The notes beneath the pieces are model-generated. The model was given only the letters and a program-made list of their open reading frames with translations. It did not search any database and was not told where the DNA came from. The translations under genes and the position numbers were made by a program. From Poseidonocella pacifica (GTDB lineage: Bacteria > Pseudomonadota > Alphaproteobacteria > Rhodobacterales > Rhodobacteraceae), in assembly GCF_900111875.1 (NCBI RefSeq), contig NZ_FOJU01000001.1, forward strand, positions 372,001 to 436,000: DNA of 64,000 bases, written 5' to 3'. Of the stretch, positions 35,352 to 43,877 are shown piece after piece (the first letter of the stretch is position 1; each line of letters opens with the position of its first letter).

Positions 35352-36352
35352 GTGTCCGTCTCCTCGACCACTTCGCCTTCGTATTCGGTGCTGACGACGG
35401 CGGCGGTATATCCGGCGCTGTTGAGGTATTTTGTGAAGATATCCGTATAACCATGTGTGACGTATATATTTTCTGCGCCGGTTTCCTTGATCGCGGAGAG
35501 CAGGCCGGTCCAGTCAGCGTGGTCCGATATGACAAAGCCGCGGTCGGCGGCGCGACGTCGTCGCACGCCCCGCAGCCGCATCCAGCCGCTGGCAAACGCG
35601 GTGGAAACCGGCCCGAAACGACGGGCCCACGGGGTGCCGAACGCCGAGGGCGTGGCGAGGACGAGCGCGCCGGGATACTCCTTTGGCGCCAGGTCGGGGG
35701 TGACCCGGTGGGTCGGGGGCAGCGTCAGACCCTGCGCGCGCAGAACCTCATTGGTATTTTCCACCGCGCCGTGGGTCAGGATCGGGCCTCTGTCCGGGTT
35801 GAGCATCGTCAGAAGCCGTTGCGCCTTGCCCAGCGCATAGGCTCCGAGCAGCGGGGTTCGCCCGCTCGTCTGGCAATCCGCCCACCAGGTGTCGATCTGC
35901 GCCGCGATGTCGGCTTGGGGGGCCCACGTGAACACGGGCAGGCCAAAGGTGCTTTCGGTGATGAAGTGGTGACAGGGGACCGGCTCAAACGGTTCGGACA
36001 GCCCGTCGTTTTCGATCTTGTAGTCCCCCGAGGCGACCCAGACCTGTCCGCCGACCTCCACCCGTATCTGGGCCGATCCCGGTACGTGGCTCGCCGGGTG
36101 GAAGGACACCGCCGCGCCGCCGATCATTCGACGTTCGCCGAAGTCTATTTCGTCGAGGGCGATATCCCCGAGCCTGTGCCGCATGACGGGGGCGGCGGCC
36201 CGCGTTGCGAGATAGGCGCCATGACCGGAGCGCGCATGGTCGGCGTGACCATGCGTGATGAGGGCGCGATCGACCGGGCGCCACGGGTCGATGTAGAAAT
36301 CGCCAGCAGCGCAATAGATGCCGCGATCGGTGAAGCTGAGAACCGGGTCCAT
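35348..36352 (-). CDS. Ligase-associated DNA exonuclease
   Basis: The 334-residue product is a metallo-beta-lactamase-fold nuclease of the type that accompanies ATP-dependent DNA ligases. The metal motif HGHADHARSGH lies near the N-terminus, ASGDYK and PASHVPGS follow, and YVTHGYTD sits near the C-terminus, consistent with an SNM1/artemis-like nuclease. Its stop overlaps the ligase start by four bases, so the two products are made together, supporting a joint end-processing and sealing role in DNA repair. The start at ATG 36352 gives the family N-terminus. Confidence 0.9.
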   Translation of the reverse strand: MDPVLSFTDRGIYCAAGDFYIDPWRPVDRALITHGHADHARSGHGAYLATRAAAPVMRHRLGDIALDEIDFGERRMIGGAAVSFHPASHVPGSAQIRVEVGGQVWVASGDYKIENDGLSEPFEPVPCHHFITESTFGLPVFTWAPQADIAAQIDTWWADCQTSGRTPLLGAYALGKAQRLLTMLNPDRGPILTHGAVENTNEVLRAQGLTLPPTHRVTPDLAPKEYPGALVLATPSAFGTPWARRFGPVSTAFASGWMRLRGVRRRRAADRGFVISDHADWTGLLSAIKETGAENIYVTHGYTDIFTKYLNSAGYTAAVVSTEYEGEVVEETDT

Positions 36353-36454
36353 CCCGGTAAGGATAGCGTTGCCGCGCCCGCGGGCCAGCCCGCTTGTCGG
36401 GCCCTCAACCTGCGCCTAAGCTTGGTCGGAATGCGTCAGCGACGGGAGGACGAG

Positions 36455-37285
36455 ATGCGATTTGTGCGTCATGGTGAGATTGGTCAGGAGCGTCCGGGGC
36501 TCATCGGGCCGGAAGGGGAACTGCGGGATCTGTCTGGAGTGATCGACGATCTGGGCGGGGAGGTGCTTGGCGCGCTTCCGCAGGTCGCTGCTGCGGAGTT
36601 GCCGCGCGTGGAAGGCACGCCACGTTTGGGGGTGCCCATCGCGGGGATCGGAAAACTGGTCGCCATCGGGCTGAATTATTCGGACCATGCGGCGGAAACC
36701 GGGATGCCCGTGCCGAAGGAGCCGATCCTGTTCATGAAGGCGACGTCCTGTATCGTCGGCCCAGATGATCCGGTCGTTCTGCCGCGCGGGCACAGCAAGG
36801 TGGATTGGGAGATCGAGCTGGGTATCGTGATCGGGCGCGCGGCGTCCTATGTGACGGAAGAGGACGCGCTCAACCACATCGCGGGGTTCACCATCGTCAA
36901 CGACGTGAGCGAGCGGGCGTTTCAGTTGGAGCGCGGCGGGCAGTGGACCAAGGGCAAGAGCTGTGACACGTTCGGGCCGATCGGGCCCTGGCTGGTCACT
37001 CCGGATGAGATCGCCGACCCGCAGGATCTTGCGATGTCGCTCAAGGTGAACGGCGAGGTGATGCAATCGGGAACGACGCGCACCATGGTGTTCGATTGCG
37101 CCAAGATCGTCTCATACGTCAGTCAGCTCATGAGCCTTCAGCCGGGCGACGTGATCGCGACGGGAACGCCCCCCGGTGTCGGCATGGGAAAGACGCCGCA
37201 ACGCTGGCTCAATCCCGGCGACGTTATGGAATTGGAGATTGCGGGGTTGGGCCGTCAGCGGCAGGAGGTCCTCGCGCCACGTTAG
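36455..37285 (+). CDS. Fumarylacetoacetate hydrolase family protein
   Basis: The 276-residue product has the FAH fold with NYSDHAAETGMPVP, KPxx-type ILFMKATSCIVGPDD, and the metal-binding SKVDWEIELGIVIG; the late GDVIATGTPPGVGMG is the family signature. It may cleave or isomerise a 2-hydroxy-dienedioate, fumarylpyruvate or ureidoglycolate-like substrate; the exact substrate is open. The ATG at 36455 has GGGAGGA upstream; an ATG at 36431 is a possible alternative. It is divergent from the exonuclease gene and convergent with a GST gene. Confidence 0.88.
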   Translation: MRFVRHGEIGQERPGLIGPEGELRDLSGVIDDLGGEVLGALPQVAAAELPRVEGTPRLGVPIAGIGKLVAIGLNYSDHAAETGMPVPKEPILFMKATSCIVGPDDPVVLPRGHSKVDWEIELGIVIGRAASYVTEEDALNHIAGFTIVNDVSERAFQLERGGQWTKGKSCDTFGPIGPWLVTPDEIADPQDLAMSLKVNGEVMQSGTTRTMVFDCAKIVSYVSQLMSLQPGDVIATGTPPGVGMGKTPQRWLNPGDVMELEIAGLGRQRQEVLAPR

Positions 37286-37294
37286 GGCGAGGGG

Positions 37295-37330
37295 CGTGCG
37301 GCCTGCCTGTGAAGGTGGCAGGCCGGCACG
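37295..37330. terminator. Long hairpin between FAH and GST genes
   Basis: An inverted repeat of about 12 bp with one bulge (CGTGCGGCCTGCC and GGCAGGCCGGCACG) fills the gap between two convergent genes. There is no T-run; it may still act as a bidirectional transcript end or mRNA 3' stabiliser. Confidence 0.5.
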
Positions 37331-37331
37331 C

Positions 37332-38033
37332 TTAGCGGCGAAAGAGGACGGAGTGCTCTGACTGCGGGCGCGGACCGTCTTTGCGCAGATCGGCATGTAG
37401 CGCCCGGCCGCGCTGTACGCCCGGGCGGGCCGAGACTGTCTCCAGCCAGCGTTTGAAATGCGGCTTGTCGTCCAGCGTCTGTTGCTGACCTTCCCAAAGC
37501 GAGGCCCACCCCCAACAGGCGATGTCTGCGATTGTAAAGCTGTCCCCGGCGAGAAATTCGCGCTCCGCCAGCCGTCGATCCATGACGCCATACAGGCGGG
37601 CGACTTCGGCGCGGTAGCGGTCCTTGGGGTAGGGAAGATCCTGTGGGGGATCGAGTTGCGGCGCGTATTTCAGGAAGTGATGCGCCTGTCCCGCCATGGG
37701 GCCGAGGCCGCCCATTTGCCACATCAGCCATTCTTCTATGGCGATGCGGTCACGCTCCGTTTCGCCATAGAAAAGACCGGTCTTGCGGGCAAGATAGAGA
37801 AGTATCGCGCCGGATTCAAAAACCGAAATGGGCGCCCCGTCCGGGCCGTCGGGATCGGTGATCGCGGGCATTCTGTTGTTGGGGGAAATTTTCAGAAACT
37901 CGGGCGCGAATTGCTCACCCTTGCCGATATTGATCAGGTGGGTGTCATAGGGGAGCGCCATTTCCTCCAGCGCGATGGAGATCTTCCAGCCGTTGGGCGT
38001 GGGCCAGAAGTAGAGATCTATGGGGGCGGTCAT
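37332..38033 (-). CDS. Glutathione S-transferase, nu-class-like
   Basis: The 233-residue product has the N-terminal thioredoxin-like domain with YFWPTPNGWKISIALEEM, in which the TPNG region and later SPNNRMPAI and FESGAIL form the glutathione site, and a C-terminal helical domain with ADIACWGW. This pattern fits the YghU/YfcG-type (nu-class) GSTs, which may act as disulfide-bond reductases. The ATG at 38033 follows a GGAGG ribosome binding site. The role in this cell cannot be deduced. It is convergent with the FAH gene across a hairpin. Confidence 0.88.
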   Translation of the reverse strand: MTAPIDLYFWPTPNGWKISIALEEMALPYDTHLINIGKGEQFAPEFLKISPNNRMPAITDPDGPDGAPISVFESGAILLYLARKTGLFYGETERDRIAIEEWLMWQMGGLGPMAGQAHHFLKYAPQLDPPQDLPYPKDRYRAEVARLYGVMDRRLAEREFLAGDSFTIADIACWGWASLWEGQQQTLDDKPHFKRWLETVSARPGVQRGRALHADLRKDGPRPQSEHSVLFRR

Positions 38034-38057
38034 CAAAATCCTCCGGGACATACCCGG

Positions 38058-38984
38058 TCAGATTGACGCGACGGGCCCCGGAGGCAAGGCATTTTCGGCG
38101 CGGCCGGAGAAAAGCCGCGACCAACGAGCCGATTGCCTTTTTGGCAGGATCGCCGACAGGCGGGCAGGGGCGACCTGCGGTTTGCCAGCGAGGAATGCGC
38201 GATAAAGCGGGAAAACTCCGGGCCGCATATAGGGGAACCAATGACAGATCTGTCGCGCTGGAGGGGCGATGCGGAACCCGAGTGCGGCGAGGCGTTCTCT
38301 GGCGTCTTCGCTGTCGATCTGGAGGTCGCACCAGTGGGGGTGACGCCGATCCAGCCCCTGTCCCAATGCACGGGCGCCGGTCAGCAGGGCCGTCAGGCGC
38401 AGCTCGAAAAGGAAGTCAAACAGATCGTTTTCGCGGCTCGTCACATTGAGCACACGGGCAAGCCGGCCCGCAGGTGTCTGGAGCGCGTCTTGACCAAGGC
38501 AGGTGAATTCCGCGCCCGCCATGAGGATGGCGCGCGTTTCGATAGGGCCAAGATGGCGGAGCGCCTCGAGATAGACCCGCGCCCCAAGCGAATGGGTCAC
38601 GAGGCTGATCGGGCGACCCGGCGCAATGGCAGCGATGCGTGTCATCAGTGATGCCAGCGCCTTGCCAGCGCGCGCGGCCTCAGCATAGGCGCGGGGAAGC
38701 GATCCGCGGGCGCTCCACCCGAAGGCGATGCCCGCACCGTTGGTTTCCGTCACGCCGAGATGGCGGGGCCAGCTTATTCCGAGGCGGCCGGTAGATGTCG
38801 TTTTGGGGGCGAGGATCGTTTCAAAGGGGCAATGAGCTGAATCGGGCAGAAACTTGTAGCCATGGACCATGATGACGACGGGGACGGGGGCGCTTAGCAG
38901 CGTATCGAGGCTGCTCTGGGGCAGATCACCCGCGCCGTGGAGCACGGGCTGCTCTTCTTTGGCTGTGATCCGCACGAGGGGCAT
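38058..38984 (-). CDS. Alpha/beta hydrolase family protein
   Basis: The 308-residue product has the alpha/beta hydrolase oxyanion-hole motif VIMVHGYKF near the N-terminus and a nucleophile-elbow segment VTHSLGARV around residue 145, then a helical cap-like region and an expected later His. The nucleophile is Ser in the T-H-S-L-G form. Substrate unknown. It has its own ATG at 38984 and is divergent from the metZ regulatory region. The gene next to it on the same strand is a GST; there is no clear joint pathway. Confidence 0.78.
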   Translation of the reverse strand: MPLVRITAKEEQPVLHGAGDLPQSSLDTLLSAPVPVVIMVHGYKFLPDSAHCPFETILAPKTTSTGRLGISWPRHLGVTETNGAGIAFGWSARGSLPRAYAEAARAGKALASLMTRIAAIAPGRPISLVTHSLGARVYLEALRHLGPIETRAILMAGAEFTCLGQDALQTPAGRLARVLNVTSRENDLFDFLFELRLTALLTGARALGQGLDRRHPHWCDLQIDSEDARERLAALGFRIAPPARQICHWFPYMRPGVFPLYRAFLAGKPQVAPARLSAILPKRQSARWSRLFSGRAENALPPGPVASI

Positions 38985-39071
38985 GCTGTGGCTCCGCTAG
39001 ATGTTGTATCTCCGCATAACCAAAAGCATATGAAACGAGCGTGAAACCTGAGTTAAGGGACCGTGACGGTG

Positions 39072-39100
39072 TTGACGTGCCGCACCTGCGCCTCTAAAAA
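39072..39100 (+). promoter_or_regulatory. Promoter of metZ
   Basis: TTGACG at 39072-39077 as a -35 element and TAAAAA at 39095-39100 as a -10 element are separated by exactly 17 bases. Transcription would begin near 39107, right at the first helix of the SAM-II riboswitch, which supports the assignment. The -10 matches the consensus at only four of six positions. Confidence 0.65.
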
Positions 39101-39104
39101 ACAC

Positions 39105-39158
39105 GGCGTGGCGATTTGTTACCGGATTGCGGGCCACGTTAATCCTTCCGCTAAAGAG
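39105..39158 (+). promoter_or_regulatory. SAM-II riboswitch controlling metZ
   Basis: The sequence fits the SAM-II (metA-type) consensus: helix CGTGGC (39107-39112) with GCCACG (39133-39138), the conserved GATTTG and CCGG..TGC parts of the loop, GTTAA after the helix and CGCTAAAG at the end, which closes the pseudoknot around SAM. SAM-II is known from alphaproteobacteria upstream of methionine genes. Binding of SAM should lower expression of metZ. Confidence 0.92.
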
Positions 39159-39171
39159 GTCGAAGACTGGG

Positions 39172-39208
39172 AACCCCCTCGTCGCCCGACCGCGACCGGG
39201 GGTTTTTT
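39172..39208 (+). terminator. Riboswitch-linked terminator upstream of metZ
   Basis: An outer stem AACCCCC/GGGGGTT encloses an inner stem GTCGC/GCGAC, and the outer stem is followed by a T-run (TTTTTTAT). It lies between the SAM-II riboswitch and the metZ ribosome binding site, so SAM binding likely controls transcription as well as, or instead of, translation start. Confidence 0.85.
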
Positions 39209-39239
39209 ATTGCTCCGCGATGGCGGACAGGAGGCGAGA

Positions 39240-40415
39240 ATGGCACGCAAACCACGCACAGAGCTTGTCCATGGCGGCACGCGTCGCAGCCAGTACAACG
39301 AGGTCAGTGAGGCGATTTTCCTAACCCAGGGCTTCGTTTATGACACCGCCGATCAAGCGCGGATGCGCTTCGAAGCAGCGGGACCGGATGAGTTCATCTA
39401 TGCCCGCTACGGCAACCCGACTGTCGCGATGTTCGAACAGCGGATCGCGCTTCTGGAAGGCGCAGAAGACGCCTTTGCGACAGCATCGGGAATGGCGGCT
39501 GTTAACGGTGCCTTGTGCTCGGCCCTGAAGGCGGGGGATCATGTGGTAGCGGGCAAGGCGCTTTTCGGGTCCTGCCTATACATACTTCAGGAGATTTTGC
39601 CGCGGTTCGGGGTTGAGGTGGACTTTGTAGATGGCACCGATCTTGATGCGTGGCGCGCCGCAATCCGCCCCGATACCCGGGCTGTCTTCTTCGAATCGGT
39701 CGCCAATCCGACGCTGGATGTCGTGGATATCGCGGGCGTCGTCGAGATCGCCCATGCGCATGGCGCTTTGGTCATGGTCGACAATGTCTTTGCGACCCCG
39801 GTCTTTTCGCGGGCCATCGAACTTGGGGCTGATGTGGTGATCTATTCGGCCACCAAACACATTGACGGTCAGGGGCGCGCCCTAGGGGGCGTCGTTCTGG
39901 GAACGAAGGAATTCATCCGCAAGACGCTTGAACCCTATATGAAGCATACCGGCGGATCGCTCAGCCCGTTCAACGCGTGGATTATGCTCAAGGGGCTGGA
40001 GACGATCGATCTGCGCGTCCGTGCGCAGGCGGACGCGACGCTTCAGATCGCGGAGGCGCTCCGGGGCCACGAAAAGCTGGGCCGTGTGCTCTATCCTGGG
40101 CTCGCGGATCACCCCCAAAAAGCGCTGGTGGATCGTCAGACGGGAAGCGGTGGAACGGTGCTCTCCCTCGATCTCAAGGGAGGGCAGGAGGCCGCGTTTG
40201 CATTCCTCGACGCGCTCGAGATCGTCATCATCTCGAACAACCTAGGCGATGCGAAATCCATCGCGACCCACCCGGCGACAACAACCCACCAACGATTGGA
40301 CGATGCGTTGAAGCAGGAATTGGGAATTACTCCGGGATTGGTGCGGCTTTCCGTTGGGCTGGAGGATGTCGAAGATCTGATCGACGATATCGAACAGGCC
40401 CTCTCACGGTGTTGA
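39240..40415 (+). CDS. metZ: O-succinylhomoserine sulfhydrylase
   Basis: The 391-residue PLP enzyme of the Cys/Met metabolism family makes homocysteine from O-succinylhomoserine and sulfide in methionine synthesis. The PLP lysine is K206 in YSATKHIDGQGR, with SGMAAVNGAL and NPTLDVVDI also typical, and the C-terminal SVGLEDVEDLI. Sequence style fits the MetZ rather than MetB branch, since the region matches sulfhydrylases of this order. The start is ATG 39240 with a GGAGGC site; a long frame upstream passes through the riboswitch and was rejected. The gene is under a SAM-II riboswitch. Confidence 0.95.
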   Translation: MARKPRTELVHGGTRRSQYNEVSEAIFLTQGFVYDTADQARMRFEAAGPDEFIYARYGNPTVAMFEQRIALLEGAEDAFATASGMAAVNGALCSALKAGDHVVAGKALFGSCLYILQEILPRFGVEVDFVDGTDLDAWRAAIRPDTRAVFFESVANPTLDVVDIAGVVEIAHAHGALVMVDNVFATPVFSRAIELGADVVIYSATKHIDGQGRALGGVVLGTKEFIRKTLEPYMKHTGGSLSPFNAWIMLKGLETIDLRVRAQADATLQIAEALRGHEKLGRVLYPGLADHPQKALVDRQTGSGGTVLSLDLKGGQEAAFAFLDALEIVIISNNLGDAKSIATHPATTTHQRLDDALKQELGITPGLVRLSVGLEDVEDLIDDIEQALSRC

Positions 40416-40496
40416 TTTAGGCGCTCTCGGTAAAGTCATGGCAAGGTGGGCCTCAAGGTCTTATGTTGGCAGGACGAAACCGGGGGGAGGCCCGAG

Positions 40497-41594
40497 ATGA
40501 ACGCCCATACCAAGGCATTGGACGGGGAAGAGCCGAAGCGTGAGGACGCAGAGGCCGCAATAGCGCTCTTGCGGCGCTGGGCAGAACGCGCGGAGGAAGA
40601 GGACCGGGCAGCGTTGGCAACGGCGCTTGCCGCCATCCGCCCCGACGCTGCGGCCTATCCGGCGTTGCGCCGCCAATATCCCGAAGAGTTTGACGCCAAT
40701 CAGGCCTATCGCGCCGGTCTTCCGGATCTTCAGAACGGGCCTGCCAGCCTGATCCGAGGCGCGCGGCAGGAGATACAGCACGTCGGCATCTCCAACTTCC
40801 GGCTGCCGATCCGGTTTCACACCCGCGACGGAGGAGATCTGACGCTGGAAACCTCGGTCACCGGCACGGTCAGCCTCGATGCCGAGACCAAGGGCATCAA
40901 CATGTCGCGCATCATGCGCACCTTTTATCAGCACGCCGAAGAGACCTTCAGTTTCGAGGTGATTGAGCGTGCGGTAGAAGCCTACAAGGCCGATCTGGGC
41001 AGTTTCGACGCGCGGATCCAGATGCGCTTTTCCTTCCCCATGAAGGTGCAAAGCCTGCGCTCCGGCCTCTGGGGCTATCAATATTATGACATGACGATGG
41101 AATTTGTCGAACAAGACGGGGTGCAGCGCAAGTTCATGCATCTTGACTATGTATATTCCTCGACCTGTCCCTGTTCGCTGGAGTTGAGCGAACACGCCCG
41201 CCAGACTCGCGGACAACTCGCCACTCCGCATTCTCAGCGTTCGGTTGCCCGGATCTCGCTTGAGGTTCTTCCGGGAGAAATCCTGTGGTTCGAAGATCTC
41301 GTGGAGATGTGCCGGCGCGCGGTGCCCACGGAAACGCAAGTGATGGTCAAGCGAGAGGATGAGCAGGCGTTCGCGGAGCTCAACGCGGCGAATCCCATCT
41401 TTGTCGAAGATGCTGCACGGCTCTTTTGCGAACATCTCATCGGAGATCCCCGGATCGGCGATTTTCGGGTCATCGCGAGCCATCAGGAAAGCCTGCACAG
41501 CCACGATGCGGTAAGCATTCTGACCGAGGGCGATACCTTTGCGCAGCCGAGCCACGACCCCAAGCTGTTCGCGACCCTCTTTCACGTCGGTTAG
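40497..41594 (+). CDS. folE2: GTP cyclohydrolase FolE2 (type IB)
   Basis: The 365-residue product converts GTP to dihydroneopterin triphosphate, the first step of folate synthesis; type IB enzymes are metal-flexible and replace FolE in some bacteria. It has the conserved catalytic cysteine in STCPCSLELSEH and the DFRVIASHQES motif near the C-terminus. The start at ATG 40497 follows GGGGGGAGG; the 17 upstream in-frame codons were rejected. It follows metZ by 81 bases. folB and folP, later steps in the same pathway, occur at 54.6-56.6 kb. Confidence 0.95.
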   Translation: MNAHTKALDGEEPKREDAEAAIALLRRWAERAEEEDRAALATALAAIRPDAAAYPALRRQYPEEFDANQAYRAGLPDLQNGPASLIRGARQEIQHVGISNFRLPIRFHTRDGGDLTLETSVTGTVSLDAETKGINMSRIMRTFYQHAEETFSFEVIERAVEAYKADLGSFDARIQMRFSFPMKVQSLRSGLWGYQYYDMTMEFVEQDGVQRKFMHLDYVYSSTCPCSLELSEHARQTRGQLATPHSQRSVARISLEVLPGEILWFEDLVEMCRRAVPTETQVMVKREDEQAFAELNAANPIFVEDAARLFCEHLIGDPRIGDFRVIASHQESLHSHDAVSILTEGDTFAQPSHDPKLFATLFHVG

Positions 41595-41606
41595 GCCCCC
41601 GGCGGG

Positions 41607-41966
41607 CTACTCGGTGAAGGCGCGCTCCGATACGGAGATGGAGTTGTTCGACGGATCCTTCGCGTTGGCGAATGAGTAGCCATCGGCGTGATGAATGGGG
41701 CCGAACAGCAATCCTTCCGCCTTCGCAGCGGCGCAGAATGCCGCGACATCTTTTACGTCGAACACCAGCTTTATGAGGGATTGCCCCTCTTTTTGCCCCT
41801 TGGCCGCAGGATGTAGCAGCAGGGGGAGACCCGGGCCCTTCGGAATCAATTCAACCAGCCGATCACCCTCGCGGCGATGCGCCTCGTATCCGAAGTGTCG
41901 TTTGTAAAACGCGATCATCTCTTCGGTACGCTTGGTGTAGAGGATCAGTCGACCTAGCTGCGCCAT
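41607..41966 (-). CDS. VOC family protein, glyoxalase-like
   Basis: The 119-residue product carries two vicinal-oxygen-chelate modules: the first begins GRLILYTKRTEEMIAFYKRHFG and the second ends DPSNNSISVSE. It resembles the glyoxalase/dioxygenase superfamily proteins with short length. Metal ligands are not obvious. It is convergent with folE2 (12 bases apart) and has its own ATG at 41966. Substrate unknown. Confidence 0.8.
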   Translation of the reverse strand: MAQLGRLILYTKRTEEMIAFYKRHFGYEAHRREGDRLVELIPKGPGLPLLLHPAAKGQKEGQSLIKLVFDVKDVAAFCAAAKAEGLLFGPIHHADGYSFANAKDPSNNSISVSERAFTE

Positions 41967-42119
41967 TTTGGACCCCTTTGCGCTGCGTGCGGGGTATCGC
42001 CGCTATCCCTGCGCCGCATACGTTGCGTCATTCACCAAGTTTTACAGAGTACGAGACGCGTTTTTTTGTTACACTATGGGTGGCGACACAGGGCACGAAC
42101 CCTAAGTGTGGCCTCGGGA

Positions 42120-42144
42120 GGAAACCATAGCCCAGAGGGTTTCC
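42120..42144 (+). promoter_or_regulatory. Hairpin near the DUF1127-like ribosome binding site
   Basis: GGAAACC (42120-42126) pairs with GGTTTCC (42138-42144) around an 11-base loop, just two bases before the ATG at 42147. The stem takes up the only plausible Shine-Dalgarno stretch (GAGGG at 42135-42139), so it could hide the start site of the small gene. Confidence 0.5.
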
Positions 42145-42146
42145 AA

Positions 42147-42377
42147 ATGTCGAATAACCACATCAATCTCGATTTCACCCGTCAGGTCTGGCGTCAGAGG
42201 ATCGACGACTACCTCGCCTCACATGGCCTTGGCTTCAACACATACCTCGCGCGTGAAGAGCGGCTTGACCTGATTGCCCGCCTTGATCTGTTGCCAGAGC
42301 AGGAATTACGCCGGATTGGCCTTGATGGGCGGCAGGACATTCTGCCCTTTGCCTTTCGCGACCTGCTCGCAGCCTGA
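42147..42377 (+). CDS. DUF1127-like small basic protein
   Basis: The 76-residue product has a helix-rich sequence with ARLDLLPEQELRRIGLDGR, which resembles the LSDHELRDIGLSR pattern of DUF1127 proteins; these are small RNA-binding or stress-related proteins, abundant in alphaproteobacteria. I place the start at ATG 42147, where the family-like N-terminus begins. The upstream 180 bases hold an AT-rich stretch and a hairpin over the start. It precedes the TrkH gene by 42 bases but the two need not share a transcript. Confidence 0.65.
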   Translation: MSNNHINLDFTRQVWRQRIDDYLASHGLGFNTYLAREERLDLIARLDLLPEQELRRIGLDGRQDILPFAFRDLLAA

Positions 42378-42419
42378 GCGGCTTGACAGCGACCGGGGCG
42401 CGCGCCAAGCCTGCGCCTT

Positions 42420-43868
42420 ATGTTTGATCTTCGCCCCGTCGGATATGTGATCGGTCTGTTGCTGCTGGCGCTTGGGGCGACCATGCTGCTCCCGCTCGCG
42501 CTGGACATATATGATGGCGAAGGGCACTGGGACGCATTCCTTGAATCCTGCTTGATCACCATGCTTGCCGGCGGGCTGATGTCGCTTGCCTGTGCAAACG
42601 GGGTTGGCGATCGATTGTCACTGGAACAGACCTTCCTGCTCACTTCAGGGGTCTGGTTCATGCTGCCGATCTTTGGCGCGCTGCCCTTTATCTTGGGCGC
42701 GACGGAGGCGAGGGCGGTCGATGCTTTCTTCGAGGCTATGTCAGGGCTGACCACAACCGGCTCCACCGTATTCACCGGGCTTGAAGACTTGCCGCGCGGC
42801 CTGCTGCTCTGGCGCGGTATCCTGCAATGGCTGGGTGGGATCGGGATTATCGTCGTCGCCATGGTGTTCCTGCCGGAGCTGCGCGTCGGCGGGATGCAGA
42901 TCTTTCGTTCCGAAGCGTTTGAGACGATGGGCAAGATCCTCCCCCGTGCGACGGCGATCGCAAGCCAGATTTCCGGGATCTATGTCGGCCTGACGCTCGC
43001 GTGTTTCCTCAGTTATGTGGGCGTCGGGATGGATTGGTTTGATGCCGTCGTCCATTCCCTGACCACCATTTCCACGGGCGGATTTGCAAACTACGACGCC
43101 TCCTTCGGGGTGTTCACCGGCGTCGCCGAATACGTCGCTTCCGTGTTCATGGTCCTCGCGGCGCTGCCCTTCGTGCGCTATGTGCAACTCGTCAATGGCA
43201 ATACCACTGCGATCTTTCGCGATGCGCAGATACGGGGGTTTTTCTTTGTGATCGCCGTTCTCGTGACGGTCACGTCCGGCGTTTTGACGACTGTTTTCCC
43301 ACACCACTGGGAGCAGGCATTGCGCGAGGCGCTCTTTAACATCACCTCCATCATCAGCGGCACGGGCTACTCCAGTGTCGATTACATGAATTGGGGTCCG
43401 TTTCTCATCGCGCTCTTTTTCTTCATCGGGTTGATAGGCGGCTGCGCCGGCTCGACCGCCTGTTCGGTGAAGATTTTCCGCTATCAGCTTTTGATCAGTG
43501 CGATCCGGGTGCAGTTGCAGCGGATTCACACCCCAAGCGGCGTGTTTACGACCCGCTATGACGGGCGCACCGTGGGCGATGACGTGATCAGTTCCGTCAT
43601 GGCCTTCTTCACGTTCTTCATCGTTTCGCTCGGCGTGTTGTCGGTCGCGCTTGGGCTTACCGGGCTCGACTTCATCACCTCTGTGAGCGGGGCAGCCACG
43701 GCGCTTGCAAACATCGGCCCCGGACTTGGCGATCAGATCGGCCCGGCGGGGAATTTCGCCGGGCTGAACGACAGCGCCAAGTGGATGCTCAGCTTCGCCA
43801 TGCTTGTCGGGCGGCTGGAGTTGCTGGCGGTGTTTGCGCTCTTTACCGTGCAGTTCTGGCGCGCCTGA
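42420..43868 (+). CDS. trkH: Potassium uptake protein TrkH
   Basis: The 482-residue product has about 10 hydrophobic segments and repeated pore-loop signatures of the Trk/Ktr family: SGLTTTGSTVF, TTISTGGFANY, IISGTGYSSVD and SGAATALANIGPGLG, the four selectivity-filter repeats. It forms the potassium-conducting subunit that works with the cytoplasmic TrkA; trkA is not in this window. The ATG at 42420 gives the normal N-terminus. The following gene is convergent with only 9 bases between. Confidence 0.93.
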   Translation: MFDLRPVGYVIGLLLLALGATMLLPLALDIYDGEGHWDAFLESCLITMLAGGLMSLACANGVGDRLSLEQTFLLTSGVWFMLPIFGALPFILGATEARAVDAFFEAMSGLTTTGSTVFTGLEDLPRGLLLWRGILQWLGGIGIIVVAMVFLPELRVGGMQIFRSEAFETMGKILPRATAIASQISGIYVGLTLACFLSYVGVGMDWFDAVVHSLTTISTGGFANYDASFGVFTGVAEYVASVFMVLAALPFVRYVQLVNGNTTAIFRDAQIRGFFFVIAVLVTVTSGVLTTVFPHHWEQALREALFNITSIISGTGYSSVDYMNWGPFLIALFFFIGLIGGCAGSTACSVKIFRYQLLISAIRVQLQRIHTPSGVFTTRYDGRTVGDDVISSVMAFFTFFIVSLGVLSVALGLTGLDFITSVSGAATALANIGPGLGDQIGPAGNFAGLNDSAKWMLSFAMLVGRLELLAVFALFTVQFWRA

Positions 43869-43877
43869 GCGCCGCGC

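Noticed and set aside
33783-35450. Plus-strand reading frame of 555 codons opposite the DNA ligase
   Set aside because: Antisense shadow of the ligase gene, which carries all nucleotidyltransferase motifs.
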